Source: Undaria pinnatifida
Taxonomy: Eukaryota > Sar > Phaeophyceae > Laminariales > Alariaceae
Assembly (NCBI GenBank): GCA_012845835.1
Contig: JABAKD010000017.1
Coordinates: 3,037,001-3,101,000, forward strand
Reading direction: 5' to 3'
Length of the DNA: 64,000 bases
Shown: positions 12,801 to 24,800 of the stretch, piece by piece
Layout: the number at the start of each line of letters is the position of its first letter
How positions within the stretch are numbered: position 1 is the stretch's first letter
Program-made: the position numbers and the translations under genes
The notes under the pieces: model-generated
Databases searched by the model: none
What the model was told of the DNA's origin: nothing
The model's input: only the letters and a program-made list of their open reading frames with translations

Positions 12801-15800
12801 TACTTTATTTTCAGACTTCTTTGTATGGACAACGGTAATATGGAAGTAACCATGTTGCTCCAGATAATCAAAATACGAACGGAACAATATAATATCAGAT
12901 CTGTTGTATGAACAGCTGAAATATGGACGAAATCTGTCACGAAATACTGTGCGTGGTGTAAGTACCAGCGAGAAATACTCTAAATAAGAAGCGCAAAACA
13001 ATCTGCTGCGCGTTCGCCCCCTGAATTAATACCTAGAGTTGCATGAAACCGAAGAAAAAAGACAACTGTGGACGCCTGTCCAGTACAACAGTGGAAATGC
13101 GCACTCTTTAGTTTTCTGTATGTACGCAAGCACTCGAATTTAATTTACGAATACAGATAGTACAATAATAGATTATTAGTGTAGTCGTACCACCAAAGCT
13201 ATTCTCGCGATGCTATTTTGATGATCAGCGAGTTATATATCCTCGAAAAAGAAAACGTCAGAACGCACCTGTTGAACTGTTACTACGCCCTCTCAATCGC
13301 ATCCTAGAGCAAATAGGAAATCGAAAAACATCGAAATCGTGGACTTACCATGTGTCCAGCGCTACATTTCACTGTGCACATGTACCACTTACAGAAAATT
13401 GTAGACTTGCCATGTATCCAGCGCAATACTGCACTGTGCACACGTACCACCTACAGAAAGTTGTGGACTAGTCTAACCATGCCATCAGTGTTGTACAGCA
13501 CTATGCATGTATCACTTACAGTCTGTGAGCATAAGGTGCTCGCATTGCTACGGAATAACACTTGTACGTACATTAGTAGAGCAAAGGTGATGCTTCTGCA
13601 ATCGTTGACATAAAGTTCACACGAAATAAAGTTGCATTACGCATAAACGTACTAATAATAACAATCAGTCGTTCAAACTCAACCGCATTTTTTAGTTCAA
13701 GAAACTGCTGTTGTTGATACTCCGAAAAGAAAGCTACTTAGAGCCAAGGAAAGGATTCGACGTGGAGCCCAATACGCAATAGCCATGCTTTGTATGGGCA
13801 TCAATGGTGCATGTTTCGTGTAAGATACTGCAGTAAGTGATGAGGCTGCAGAAGCCAAAACGTAAGCTGAAAAAAACATGTCGACGGAAGGCGAGTACAT
13901 ACAGCAAAGATGCACACCGTGTCGTACCAGGTATAGTCTAGTCTATAGTAGTAGTAGAATTTGAGCAGTAGACGTAGACTAGTACTCGTATGTGTGAGAT
14001 CGAAAGTAGCTATTACTGTTAGTACCGGTACGTACACTGCAAAGCAAAAAGCAAGAATGCCAGGAGAAGAAGATACACCCCCCAACACAAAAAGACGAGA
14101 TTAAGCAAAGGCAAAAATCTAGCTCGGTTCGTAATGCTGTTGCTGATGATTTTGCTGCTGTAGGTGATGAAAAAGCTCGTTGTGCTCGTGTCTTCCTCGA
14201 GCTGAAGAAGACCTCGTGTAGAGATGCCGACGATTCTGTTGTAGATGATGATGTCGATGATGATGATGATGATGATGTTGATGGTGATGATGATGATGAT
14301 GATGATTGGTAATGATCGATGTAGACGGAGATGTAGACCTGATCAAGACTGATGGTATCCTGTCCTTTCGCCGTCGTTGTGCCCTGGTTCTGCTCATGGG
14401 GTGCAGCCCCAGATAGATGCCGTTGTTGGCCTCGTGGATTGAAACTCTAATAAATGCGGCCCAACTAAAGTGTCCCCAGTACCGATTGATGAATGGTACA
14501 AACCATATTGCAACTCCCTTCGTTTAGTAGTTTTGACGATGGCTGCGGCAATGCTGATCGAGCTCTTTGCACGCTTTGGTTTGTAGCTCGCGAGCCACGT
14601 AGCTGGTACGGAACGGGCAGGAGACTCTTGAAGCCATGTACTCGGTGATAGCTGTGGTATGTTGTCGTCGAGCTGGCCGCTGTGTTGAATTACGATTGGC
14701 GATGATGTCGTGACTCCATGCGCGAAAATGGGGGCTTGGAACGGACCAAGCATTTTCGAGATTTTGCCTGGTAAGATGCTGCAGGTACTCGCAGCTATGG
14801 TCCGGTTCACCGAGCGTGCTTGACACAGCAGCGAGGTAAGCTTCTGTGTTGTTTGGAAATGGAGACGATGTTGTTGTGATCGATGAAGTGGTATCATGGC
14901 CTCCGTTATAGATGGCGATACTCCTTGTAGTGACAGGTACTGCTGTTGTACGAGTAGATATCGCCAATGCCTTCTCGATCCGATGTACTCATAGCAGTTG
15001 ATGACGTGTTGTTGATGGTGGTAGTAATTACAAGGGCTCCGCTCCGCGGGCGGCTGACGCCGCCCGGTACGCTCGCGCAAGGCAAGGAAGAATGCAACTA
15101 AAAACATGTAAAGGGGGCAGAAAGAAAAGGCCCATGATTTGGTGCGAACAGCGATTTGATAATGCCAAGAGCTGCTTGTGCAGAGCAAATTGCCCTGTTG
15201 TGCTCAGCTGTGCTGTGTGCTTGTTACCGGTGTTACGTTCTGATCGGCACTATGGGGGTAATGTCCCCACTAACACCTTAACAGTAATTTGCGTGGGGGA
15301 AAAAACAGGGGGACCGTGAGAGATCAAATACATGTAGAAAAAGAGAAAAGAAGAAAAGCAGTACACAACATTAACATGTTATACCCGGTACTGCTCTATG
15401 TTCAAAAGAAAGCACACAGCGCCGCACGACACAGCACCGCAGCGAAGGGCACGGCACCGCACCGCACGGCTCCGTACTGCTCTACGCTGGGCTGCTGGGC
15501 TATATGTAGCCGGACTGATCTGAGCTGGGCGTACATCGTGATCCAGCAGCGTAGTACCTGGTATGTACAAACCTGGTGTAGTAGTACCGGTACGTACTAT
15601 AAGCCTCAAGGTCTTCGTTGGTTCGAATCCCGGTGTCATCGGGGAAAGAAAGTGATCCCCATAAAAAATCGATATATATTTGAAACAAAAATAGATCAGG
15701 TGGAGCAAGAAATTAAAGAAAAGCTGGACCGTTCCGCAAGTAAGCTGGACCATCCGTCCTCGGAGATGCCAGGGATGCACCAACCGAGCGCTTTTAGCAC

Positions 15801-18800
15801 AACGATATTAGTAAGTAACTCTATTGCAGCACTACTCGTGATGTAGAATTGGCCATGTAGCCGGCCGAAACCAGGGTAAAGGCATTAGCCGCTTTTTGCC
15901 CCCCCCGTTACACCGTTAACGTGCTATTGCCGTTTTGGTTTGTTCTGTGCATGGTGCACTGCTGTGTGGCACTTGAGCGGATAAAAACCGCTGTAAGTCG
16001 GTATAGTTATAGCTATGTCTGCCGCCCGTGTTTCCCCCGTGCCAGACTTCGTGCCCAATTCGCCAATGTCCTGGCTGTGTTTTACAGCTCGTGTAAGTAT
16101 TCTCGCCATAAATGGTCGACGACGAATACGTTCGGGTTCGGTACATGGTCGCCCTTACAGAATATCAGAGATCCCGGAATGACGCATGATTGAATTCGAA
16201 GTAATACTTCGACGCGAGGAAATCTGAAAAAATGTTCCGTGCAGATACAGTGCTCCATTTCTTCGAGTTTGATACATACGTGAAGCTTGGAAGCTTCAAG
16301 CGGTTGCTGAAGCATTATCTCCTTGTCTCCCCCATGCTTTTTTCCTTGTATGCGTCAAACAAGCCGGAGATGATATATGCTTCGTTTGGGCTGATTTGTT
16401 CACGACCGTGCCGCACGTCTTACAATCTGTTGGTCTTCTCGTCAAAAAATTGCACGAAGACAAATTATTTTACATACGTCGTACTACTGGGTAGCTTGAA
16501 GAAACGGTTTCAGTAACGACTTCGCGTGTCTGATAGCGGTCGCAAACCCGGACTCCCTACCTGCTACACGCGTGATATTGCGCTAGCAGTGTTCTTACCT
16601 GGTTCTCGTGTAAAGCGTGAAAGTAGTCTCTTCTCTCGATATCCCAGAGATGTGATGTACTCGTAGATGCGATGCCCCTGCTGTGTCGAGGCTGATCTTG
16701 CTTCTCGAAGAAATTTCCAAATTCCTCCTCACTCGATGAAATGCAGATCCTTCCTGAAACTTCTCGGAAACGCTTGGCAAACTCAGCGTGACGCCGTTGC
16801 GTGGTGCCAGAAGATACATAAATTAAAGAGAGCGGCTCATAACCTGAAACACTGATGACACGTCTTGAGACTCTGTTTCAGTGCTTAGAGTTGCAGAGAT
16901 GGCACCAAAGTGTCTGTTAGGATCACTTGTGGAGAAGAAAGAAGATAGTTTGAAAGTGGCGCTTATGGGGCCAACACATGAACCGAAGGAGATGTAAGAA
17001 GAGGATAGGAGGTGTTGGGAGTAATCAAGGTGGGACCTAATCAATACGGCACAATGCCCATGTTACGGGCAGATGTACCCTACGGGTAGTTGTACTTACC
17101 GACAAACCGCTATATAGTATAGTTCCTTGCAACATCCCCTGCAACATTCCCCGATACTTATGGTGGGAAGAGTCGTTCTACGGTAGCCCCCCCAACTTTT
17201 CTATAACGAAGTCGCCGATTTCAAAACCAGCTACCGGCCGTGTCTCCTGAAATACGGTGTCTCTCGACACCCCGGCGTCATCGATTGATAGGCCTTTGCA
17301 CACAAAAAAATATATGGATACTTCGTCTTCACTCGTATCCTTCCTTTTGTCACGCAGCCATGAAACGTTCGTCAAAGAGAATTGCCGCTTTGGGGGGGGG
17401 GCTATCGTAGAACCAGTCGGAAGTTAGTAACAATTTGCATGTACAACATACCGACGGGAACTAAAAAACCGAGATTCCTCGCATGTTGTATTTCTCTGCA
17501 TCTACATTAAGATACTTGGTGTACTCAAGAGAGTGACTGACGCGTTCTACGATAGAGGTGCGCCACTTTTTTTCTGTGGTTCCAGAATTTGGGAGCTCAA
17601 GACCTCTCCCAAAAACTGATTTGGAGAAGAAAAAAAAGCTGCTACTACCGGATGAAAAATCCCATGGCCCGAGTACACAACGATAATCATGCAAATAAAG
17701 CGGTCTATTTCGGACGATTTTGGGTCAAGGAGCCCTGTCATTCAAAGCAAAAATAGCCAAAAAATGCTACCTCTATCGTAGCATGCGATGACTACGAATC
17801 AAACAGATATTAATGAACCGCAGAGTCCATCATACAGTACGTACAACTGGTAGAGCCGGAGAACAGTTCCTGCTTCGCTACCGTACAATGTTCGCTAACG
17901 CATGCAAGTTGCATGCAGCGGTAAACTGTTCAGCTGCCTGGCTCCCTAGAGCCATACCTACCGCAAACAACGTTTGATTGCTTCGTTCACGGCAGGATGC
18001 GGAAGGCTCGGCCACGGCCGTAGGTGTGGCAGATGACGGATCCATTGTCATTGGGGGGTTTCAAGGAGTAGCCGCCAGCTTTGCCGCCGTAATGTTCCAT
18101 CCCGATGGCGAAGTTGTCTGGCAGTGGGAGGTGAGTCGGTCGACCCTTTGACCACAGCCAACTAAAGCCTTACGCTACGTTCAAATGTGTTCAAAAAAAG
18201 AGTGGGTTGACGCGTTCTACGATACACTAAGTAACACCTTTTCGCCATTTTTTCCCTTACGACGGGGCTTCTTGACTCAAAATCGTCGCAATGACATCCT
18301 CGTTTCGCTTTTTTTTTTAATTTTTTTTCGTACACACAGGCCATGGGTTTGTTCATCCGGTTGTACGTTCTGTTTACTCAAAACCGGTTTTAGGGTGAGG
18401 CACATGAAACTCCTTAAAAGGGGAGCCCCAGAAATAAAACGATACGCCTTTCCCGTGGCAAGCGTCGTGTTTTGTCGAGATTGTTTGTCTTCGTTAACAT
18501 TATTCCGCTTCCAAAACTGCATCGGACACTAGTTCCAGGTGTTTGCCAATCGAAGCGTCCGCCCAGATCCAAAGCGAACATGTAGACCTGATACCAAAGT
18601 GGCACCAGCAGTGAATAGCGCTCGTATTGGGACCTTTTGTTAGAACTAACAAAAAACAGGAAACACGTTTGGCAGGCCAGCCGGTATTCAAACAAGGAAG
18701 AGATGATACGATCACAAATCGATACCAGGTGGGGGTTATTCTGCGGGGTGTATTAAGACGTGGGAGGTAGACGTGGCCATCGTTTTTGGATATCGGACTC

Positions 18801-21800
18801 CATGCGAGTAGATGCATCTCACCGAGTGCTTAGTTTGAGTTGCTCTGCGTCTCGCAATAATAGCCAGGCGCTAAAGTAAAGCTTCCTGTGCCGGTAAAGC
18901 TGTTCTGAAACGGCAAGACTTCCTTCTTCAGGAAAACATGAGATTACGCGGGAAAGTGGTATTCCAGACCCAATGTGAATTGGTTGGATCGTGGATCTAT
19001 ATATTTTTTTTTTGCTTGGTGCTGATTGCTACAGTACGTCGCCCGGAAAAAAGTTAATCGTGCAATTTGTTTATGTCGAATAGGGGAGAGGGTGTGCTCA
19101 TGTTGTTTGATTTTTCCGGGCATGAGGTGGCACGTAATCAAGCTAAACTTGGTTTAATCACGTGCGTGTGACTAGACATCAGTCATGGATAGGCAATGGG
19201 AAAAGCAATTGCGCGATATTCGCTGGCGTTGACTACGTATGGTATTCAGTGGCACAAGTAAATACGGAAATCAACACGGGAATTAACATCATGCGAAGTA
19301 TGCCTGGTGACCCTTTACATCATCATATTTAATTTACGGCAACATCGAGGCCAACACTTGTATAAAACTTTCCCCTAGAAAGTCTGACAACGACTCCGAC
19401 AAACCGCGCTGGAGGCGGCAATCTCTTGTTGGATCCACTGGAGGCTAGGTCCACGGGAGACGCCGACTCGCAGGTTCGATGATGACACAGATACTGTGCC
19501 GCCTTTCGCATTACCCGCCTCTTTTACCAACTTTTTGGATCAGAGTGACGACGACGGCGTTGCTACCACCATGACAAGATCAACGAATGGATCAACTGTC
19601 TTGGCTGGGTACAAAGGTAGCGACTTCGCTGCGACGAAACTGGGCGTCGACGGAACTTTGCAATGGCAATGGCAGGTAATGCATACCTGTGCGCGGTTTG
19701 TCTTGTTTTCTTGCCACACCGTTCACTGCGTTTTGCACAATTCCGTTCAGATCCCTCACTGTTGTCAACAGCTGAACTCCGGGGGAACGTCGATTCCGCT
19801 AGTTTCTCCTGTTCTCTATGGTGAATGCCTTCACTATCTCCTCAAAAAATCACTGACCCTTCTGTTACCCCTCTGCCCCGCAGAATATTGCAAATCCTGT
19901 CGTTCGTTCATGGGCATGTGGCGGTGCTTCCTTTCATTAAAATGAGTCTTCACGTACGCATCTTGAAGAATTTTATCGCGGGCCTGCAACATGCAATCTG
20001 CCGCACATGCACCTACCGAGTGTCGTTGCATGTGCCGCAGATTACATGTTACAGGCTGGCGACGAAACATTTTAGGACTTGCAGGCTGGCGACGAAATAT
20101 TTCAAGGAAAGCGTACTCGCGATCCTGGCCACATTGTGCGGAAGCTACGACGGAGCCCTCGGGGCAGGTCCGCACAACGAATAACACGTTTCTCCTTGCG
20201 TGTATAGAGTATGTATGCACACCCCGTTCATCTCACGCGGCGTAAGGTATGCCGCCTGAGGACGGGCATCTATCTGTAACTCAGTAACCGTCAGTCTCAC
20301 CTCCCCTTATATTGCTTTTCCGTTGCAGAATGGCAGCTTGGCGTCTGACTACTTCACAGCCGCCGGAGCTGCCGAAGACGGTTCCGTTGTCCTGGCTGGA
20401 CTCACGGAAGGCGACTGGAGCGGTATTAACGCTGGTTTGGATGACTTCACTGCCATCAAGATCGACTCTGACGGGAGAGAAGTTTGGAGGTGGCAGGTAG
20501 GGGTGGGTTCCTTGCCACGGTGTTTTACATAATGTACACACGTACATACCCTATAGCGCCATCCCACGATAGGGGGTGAAGCAGTTTCTAAGAACTTTCA
20601 GAGCTCCTAGCATGAGGATCTCTTCAATATCTCACCCGAAAAATGACTTCGAAGGCATTCGCTCGCACAACCCGACAAAGGTTCTATGTCCTAGTCCTAA
20701 AACAAAATATGACGCCTGCCACAATAGAGGTGTACCACGTTTTTTCTGAGATTCCTCATTTTAGGAGCTCAAGACATGTCCTTCTTAACCCAAAAAACAC
20801 TGATGTGGACAAAACTGAAATTTCTACCGGATGAAAAATTCCATGGCCTAGATATGCAACGAGAATCATGCAAAAACAAAATGGCGTATTTCCTACGGTT
20901 TTGGGTTAAGGAGCACCGTCAATCAGATTTTTTTTCACAGGAAAAGTGATACCTGTGTCGTAGCACGTGCCTTATACTCGTAAAATGTTTAGACTAACCG
21001 GTAGTTCGTCGCTTGAGAGCTCGACTGAACCGGCCAGAAACCTCTTTGGCTCAAAACGTGCAACCCCTGCTGCCGTGGGATGATTCCATGGGCCTGAACT
21101 ATCGCTGCGGTCACGGTATTGCGATGGGTTTGGATGTCGTGAACCGTATTTTATGTATTGTCGAGGGGTGCGATTAAGTCACGTACGAAGTAGCCCTTGC
21201 GGGTTTCGTGTAACCGCAGAACTTCTGCCCCGATTCTGGGGTTTTAATACCGAAGTGTAGTATGGATAATGATCTTGGTAATGCGGCATAATCGGGACGG
21301 ACACAGGCTACGGTAGGGGAGTTCGTTTTGCGGGATTGTTGTTCAGTGGCGCGGTGCCACTCCCGCGAGTAACCCCTCCCCTGCTCCTTTTGGTCTTGTG
21401 CTTACGTGCGATTTAAACCCGTCATAGGACACTGTAATGGAATGGTAACCTACACCGTAGCAAAAAAATACCAAAAAACAAAATTTTGCCCGTGAGCTAC
21501 GGTGTCCCTCGCGCGAGTGGCTCGAACCCGAAAGTAAAAAAATAGGGGCACCCCCGACCCAGGCTAGGGTAGGGAGGTCTCTCTTTGGGACTTTTTTTGG
21601 CAGCGGTTCGGGGTCACTCACGCGAGTAACCCCTCTATTCCTTTCGGTCTAAAGTTTTCGTGATGTTTAAAATTGACGATATAGATCTGCAACGGAATTG
21701 GAATCTATGCTGCGCCGAAACATGCGCATAGAGTATTTTGTCCGTGAGGTTCCGAGTCACTCGCGCGACTGGCTCAGGGCCGGTAGAAAAAGAGGGGGTA

Positions 21801-24800
21801 TATCATAACATCATCGTAACACCGTCGTAACATCCCCCCTTTTTAATGTAGTCTTGGTCCTCCCTAAACCGTAGCCTTGATCGGCTAGGAGTACAGACAT
21901 CCTCCTGTAGGGGCATGCTCGAGAGGCGCAAGCCGGCAACAATCTCGTTAGCACCCCTTAACTACAAGATATCCAGAAAATACCGAATTTATTTAGGAAA
22001 CGAATTCTTAAATTCGGCTAGGAACTAGGTGTCTAAATATTGTGGAGGCAAATTCACAAAGTATCCTCCCCCCCCCCAAACAAAAGCACGCGTTCACCGA
22101 GAGATGTTCTGAGCATAAAAAGCTCTGGCATCAAAATCTACACCATACGTGAGCCAACGGCTAGAGGAAGAACCTATAGACGTTTTGAGATATCACAGGT
22201 TTGATACCTGAAACAAGTCCTCGAACACCGTATGCCGGCCGTCACTACGATAAAAACGTGTTTTTGCGTTCTTCATGACCTGATCCTGCAACTCAACGCC
22301 GACTTTACTGTTGGGGGTCAGGTTTACACTCTACGCTCAGCCATACCTGGTAGTTACCTGGGAAAGAAGCGACTTGTGTCGAATAGAATGCTAAACGTGG
22401 GGCTTATTGCGCAGGGTTGCTTGTCGCGCACAACCTCGTGTTCACGCGGGTCGCAGACACGTGCTAGGATAGATGCAGCACTGACGCTTGCTACGGGAGA
22501 GGTGTACGATTCTTTTCTGGGGCGACTTGCTTGAGGAGAAATTGAAAGATATCGCCGGTGAACAGTCCAATGTCCAGCTGTAGGCGTACAACGAACATGT
22601 TGCAACACAAGAATTCCAATTCCGGCGATCTTGCGTTAAGGAGCCCCGCCGTTTAGAATCATAAAAAACTTCGAACGTTCTACCTCTATTGCAGCACGCG
22701 TCCGCTATTGGCTGCAACGTTTTCTGCATAACGGGGCTACTCAACTACAAACCACCAGAATGTCACGCTTGTTGTAGAATGTGAAGGCTGCATAAACCTA
22801 AGCCATTGACATGTGTAAAGTCGGGTTGCTCTTTAACTTTACTCAAAAATTTGTTTTTTGTCGGTTATTAAAGTCGACCCTTCCAGAGAGGCGCAAAGGA
22901 CGGAAATAATACGGTTAACCGTCTACCGTAGCATGCATGCGCAATCCCTAAGGGATTTGACCCATGTGACGGTTCGGTTTTGTACAGGGGGGCACAGAGC
23001 ACGATGATGCCGTCACTGGCGTGGCGGTGTGGAGTGATGGGTCGGTGCTGCTCGCCGGAAAAACAGACGGCAGCTGGAAGGGTGTCAACGCGGGTGACAA
23101 GGATTTCGCGGCCGTCAAGCTCGACTCCGACGGCAACGAGATATGGAGGTGGCAGGTGCGATGGTGATGGACACAAGCCAACCGTAAGTATTAATTTCCT
23201 TGTGTCCCTGGGGGCTCCATATACGTCACTAAAAATGCAACATACGGAAACAAGTTTTGACCCATGCTATGGTAGAGGTGCACCGTTTTTTCTCCAATAC
23301 TACCCCTCACTTGATGAGCTTTTTGTCCTCTCCCCCAAAACACATGTTTGGACAAAGATAAACCTCTATCGGATGCATAATCGTATGGCTTAAGATTTTC
23401 GATCTTATGAAAAAAAGGGACAAGGCTCCCGAATATTTTTGGAGTCAAAGGAACCCCGTCTTTCGAGAAACCGTTGCAAGCCAAATGTGCTACCTGTATC
23501 GTAGCACCCATGTATTGGGCAACTCAATGAACGATCAAATGCCCTAGGTATACCACCAAATATTTTTGTTGTTGAAATCTCCGGGGATACCGGGCTGTGA
23601 GTGAGTGTATGACTGTAGCAACCCCGACAGTCAGAAATGTATACGTCAGAAAGGGCAAACAATGTCATCGCACGCGTGGAGGGGGGGGCACCAGCCACCC
23701 CGCGTCGGGAACGTGATGGTCTACTGGTATTATGTGAGGTGGGTGGGATGCGTCCATCTCCCTAACAAGCACAAGACCCAGTCGGGGATAGTCTGATATG
23801 GTCCCGGAACATCGAAGAGACCGAACAATACGCATGGTAGGCAAGGAGCGCGGGGGCGGGGCGAGGAGGCGCAGGGAACCACCCCAAAACCCAAGACGGC
23901 GCGTTGGGGTCCATGCGTAATGGCGCACGAAGTATTTCGGCGGCGATCGGGACGACATTGTGCAGAATCCCGGCGGAATTCCCTTTTGAACGATTAATTG
24001 AGACACGTATTTGTACCATCCAGCGGAAATAAACAAAATAAACTAGAGGCAACCCATACAATGATCTAACGAAGACGTTTGGAAACCGCGTTCTCCGATA
24101 CACGGTTGGGCGTGACAGACTCGAGGAAACTTATATATTGTGACGCATTGAGACGACGATTATTCGTAGCTACTACGACGAACAAGACCTCGACAAAATT
24201 CAACGTAACTTGAAAAAAGAGGGTTGCGCCTACTGTAGGTGGTGTATTGAAGTCGATCAAAATTGAGTTGTACGATATGTAATATGTACTGGACTTGAAT
24301 TTTCCGTGGTATGGAGATATTCTTGGGCAAGAAGGAGGTGAGACTGAAACCTTAGGTGGTATTCATTTTATCGACACTGTTGCTTCCGGACTCCAACAAA
24401 TGTTGACGCTGTCACCTGTCCAAAACAATGGCATCCATCGAAGGTTCTAGTTACCGCCTAGTTAAGTTTGCGCGGCGAGCTAAATTTGGGATGTATCATC
24501 CCACTCTATGGGTGCAGCACGAACTTTCTGAGTTCCTATGATGAGGAGCTCTTCAATACCTCAACCCGAAACATGGCTTCGAAGGCATTCGCTCGGGAAA
24601 CCCCGAGCAGCGTTTCGATGCGCTAGTCCTACACTCACATTATCGTAAACTTTGTCCTACTAACCTATAGTTTCACACCTGAGGAGCCCAACCGCCCAGA
24701 GTGTTTTGGTTTTGGTCCCAAAAGGTTCAACCCTTACCATGGGATGACTCGGGTGATATCTGTTCGGTAGGTATCCCGCCACAAGAAAACTCTCTGGTTG

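Larger units (their letters stand above)
16853..17840. repeat. 500-bp dispersed repeat, copy 2, carrying two inserted elements
   Basis: Same repeat as 12240-12738, in the same orientation and in the same intron, enlarged by two insertions at 17171-17418 and 17539-17788. Removing both inserts and one target duplication each restores co-linearity with copy 1. Confidence 0.85.

Noticed and set aside
14394-15188. 264-codon minus-strand ORF
   Set aside because: No domain, overlaps another long minus frame, and lies antisense in an intron; mentioned only within the 14119-14967 entry.
15605-15635. tRNA or SINE with gttcgaatccc box B
   Set aside because: No convincing box A or stems upstream; not enough to call.
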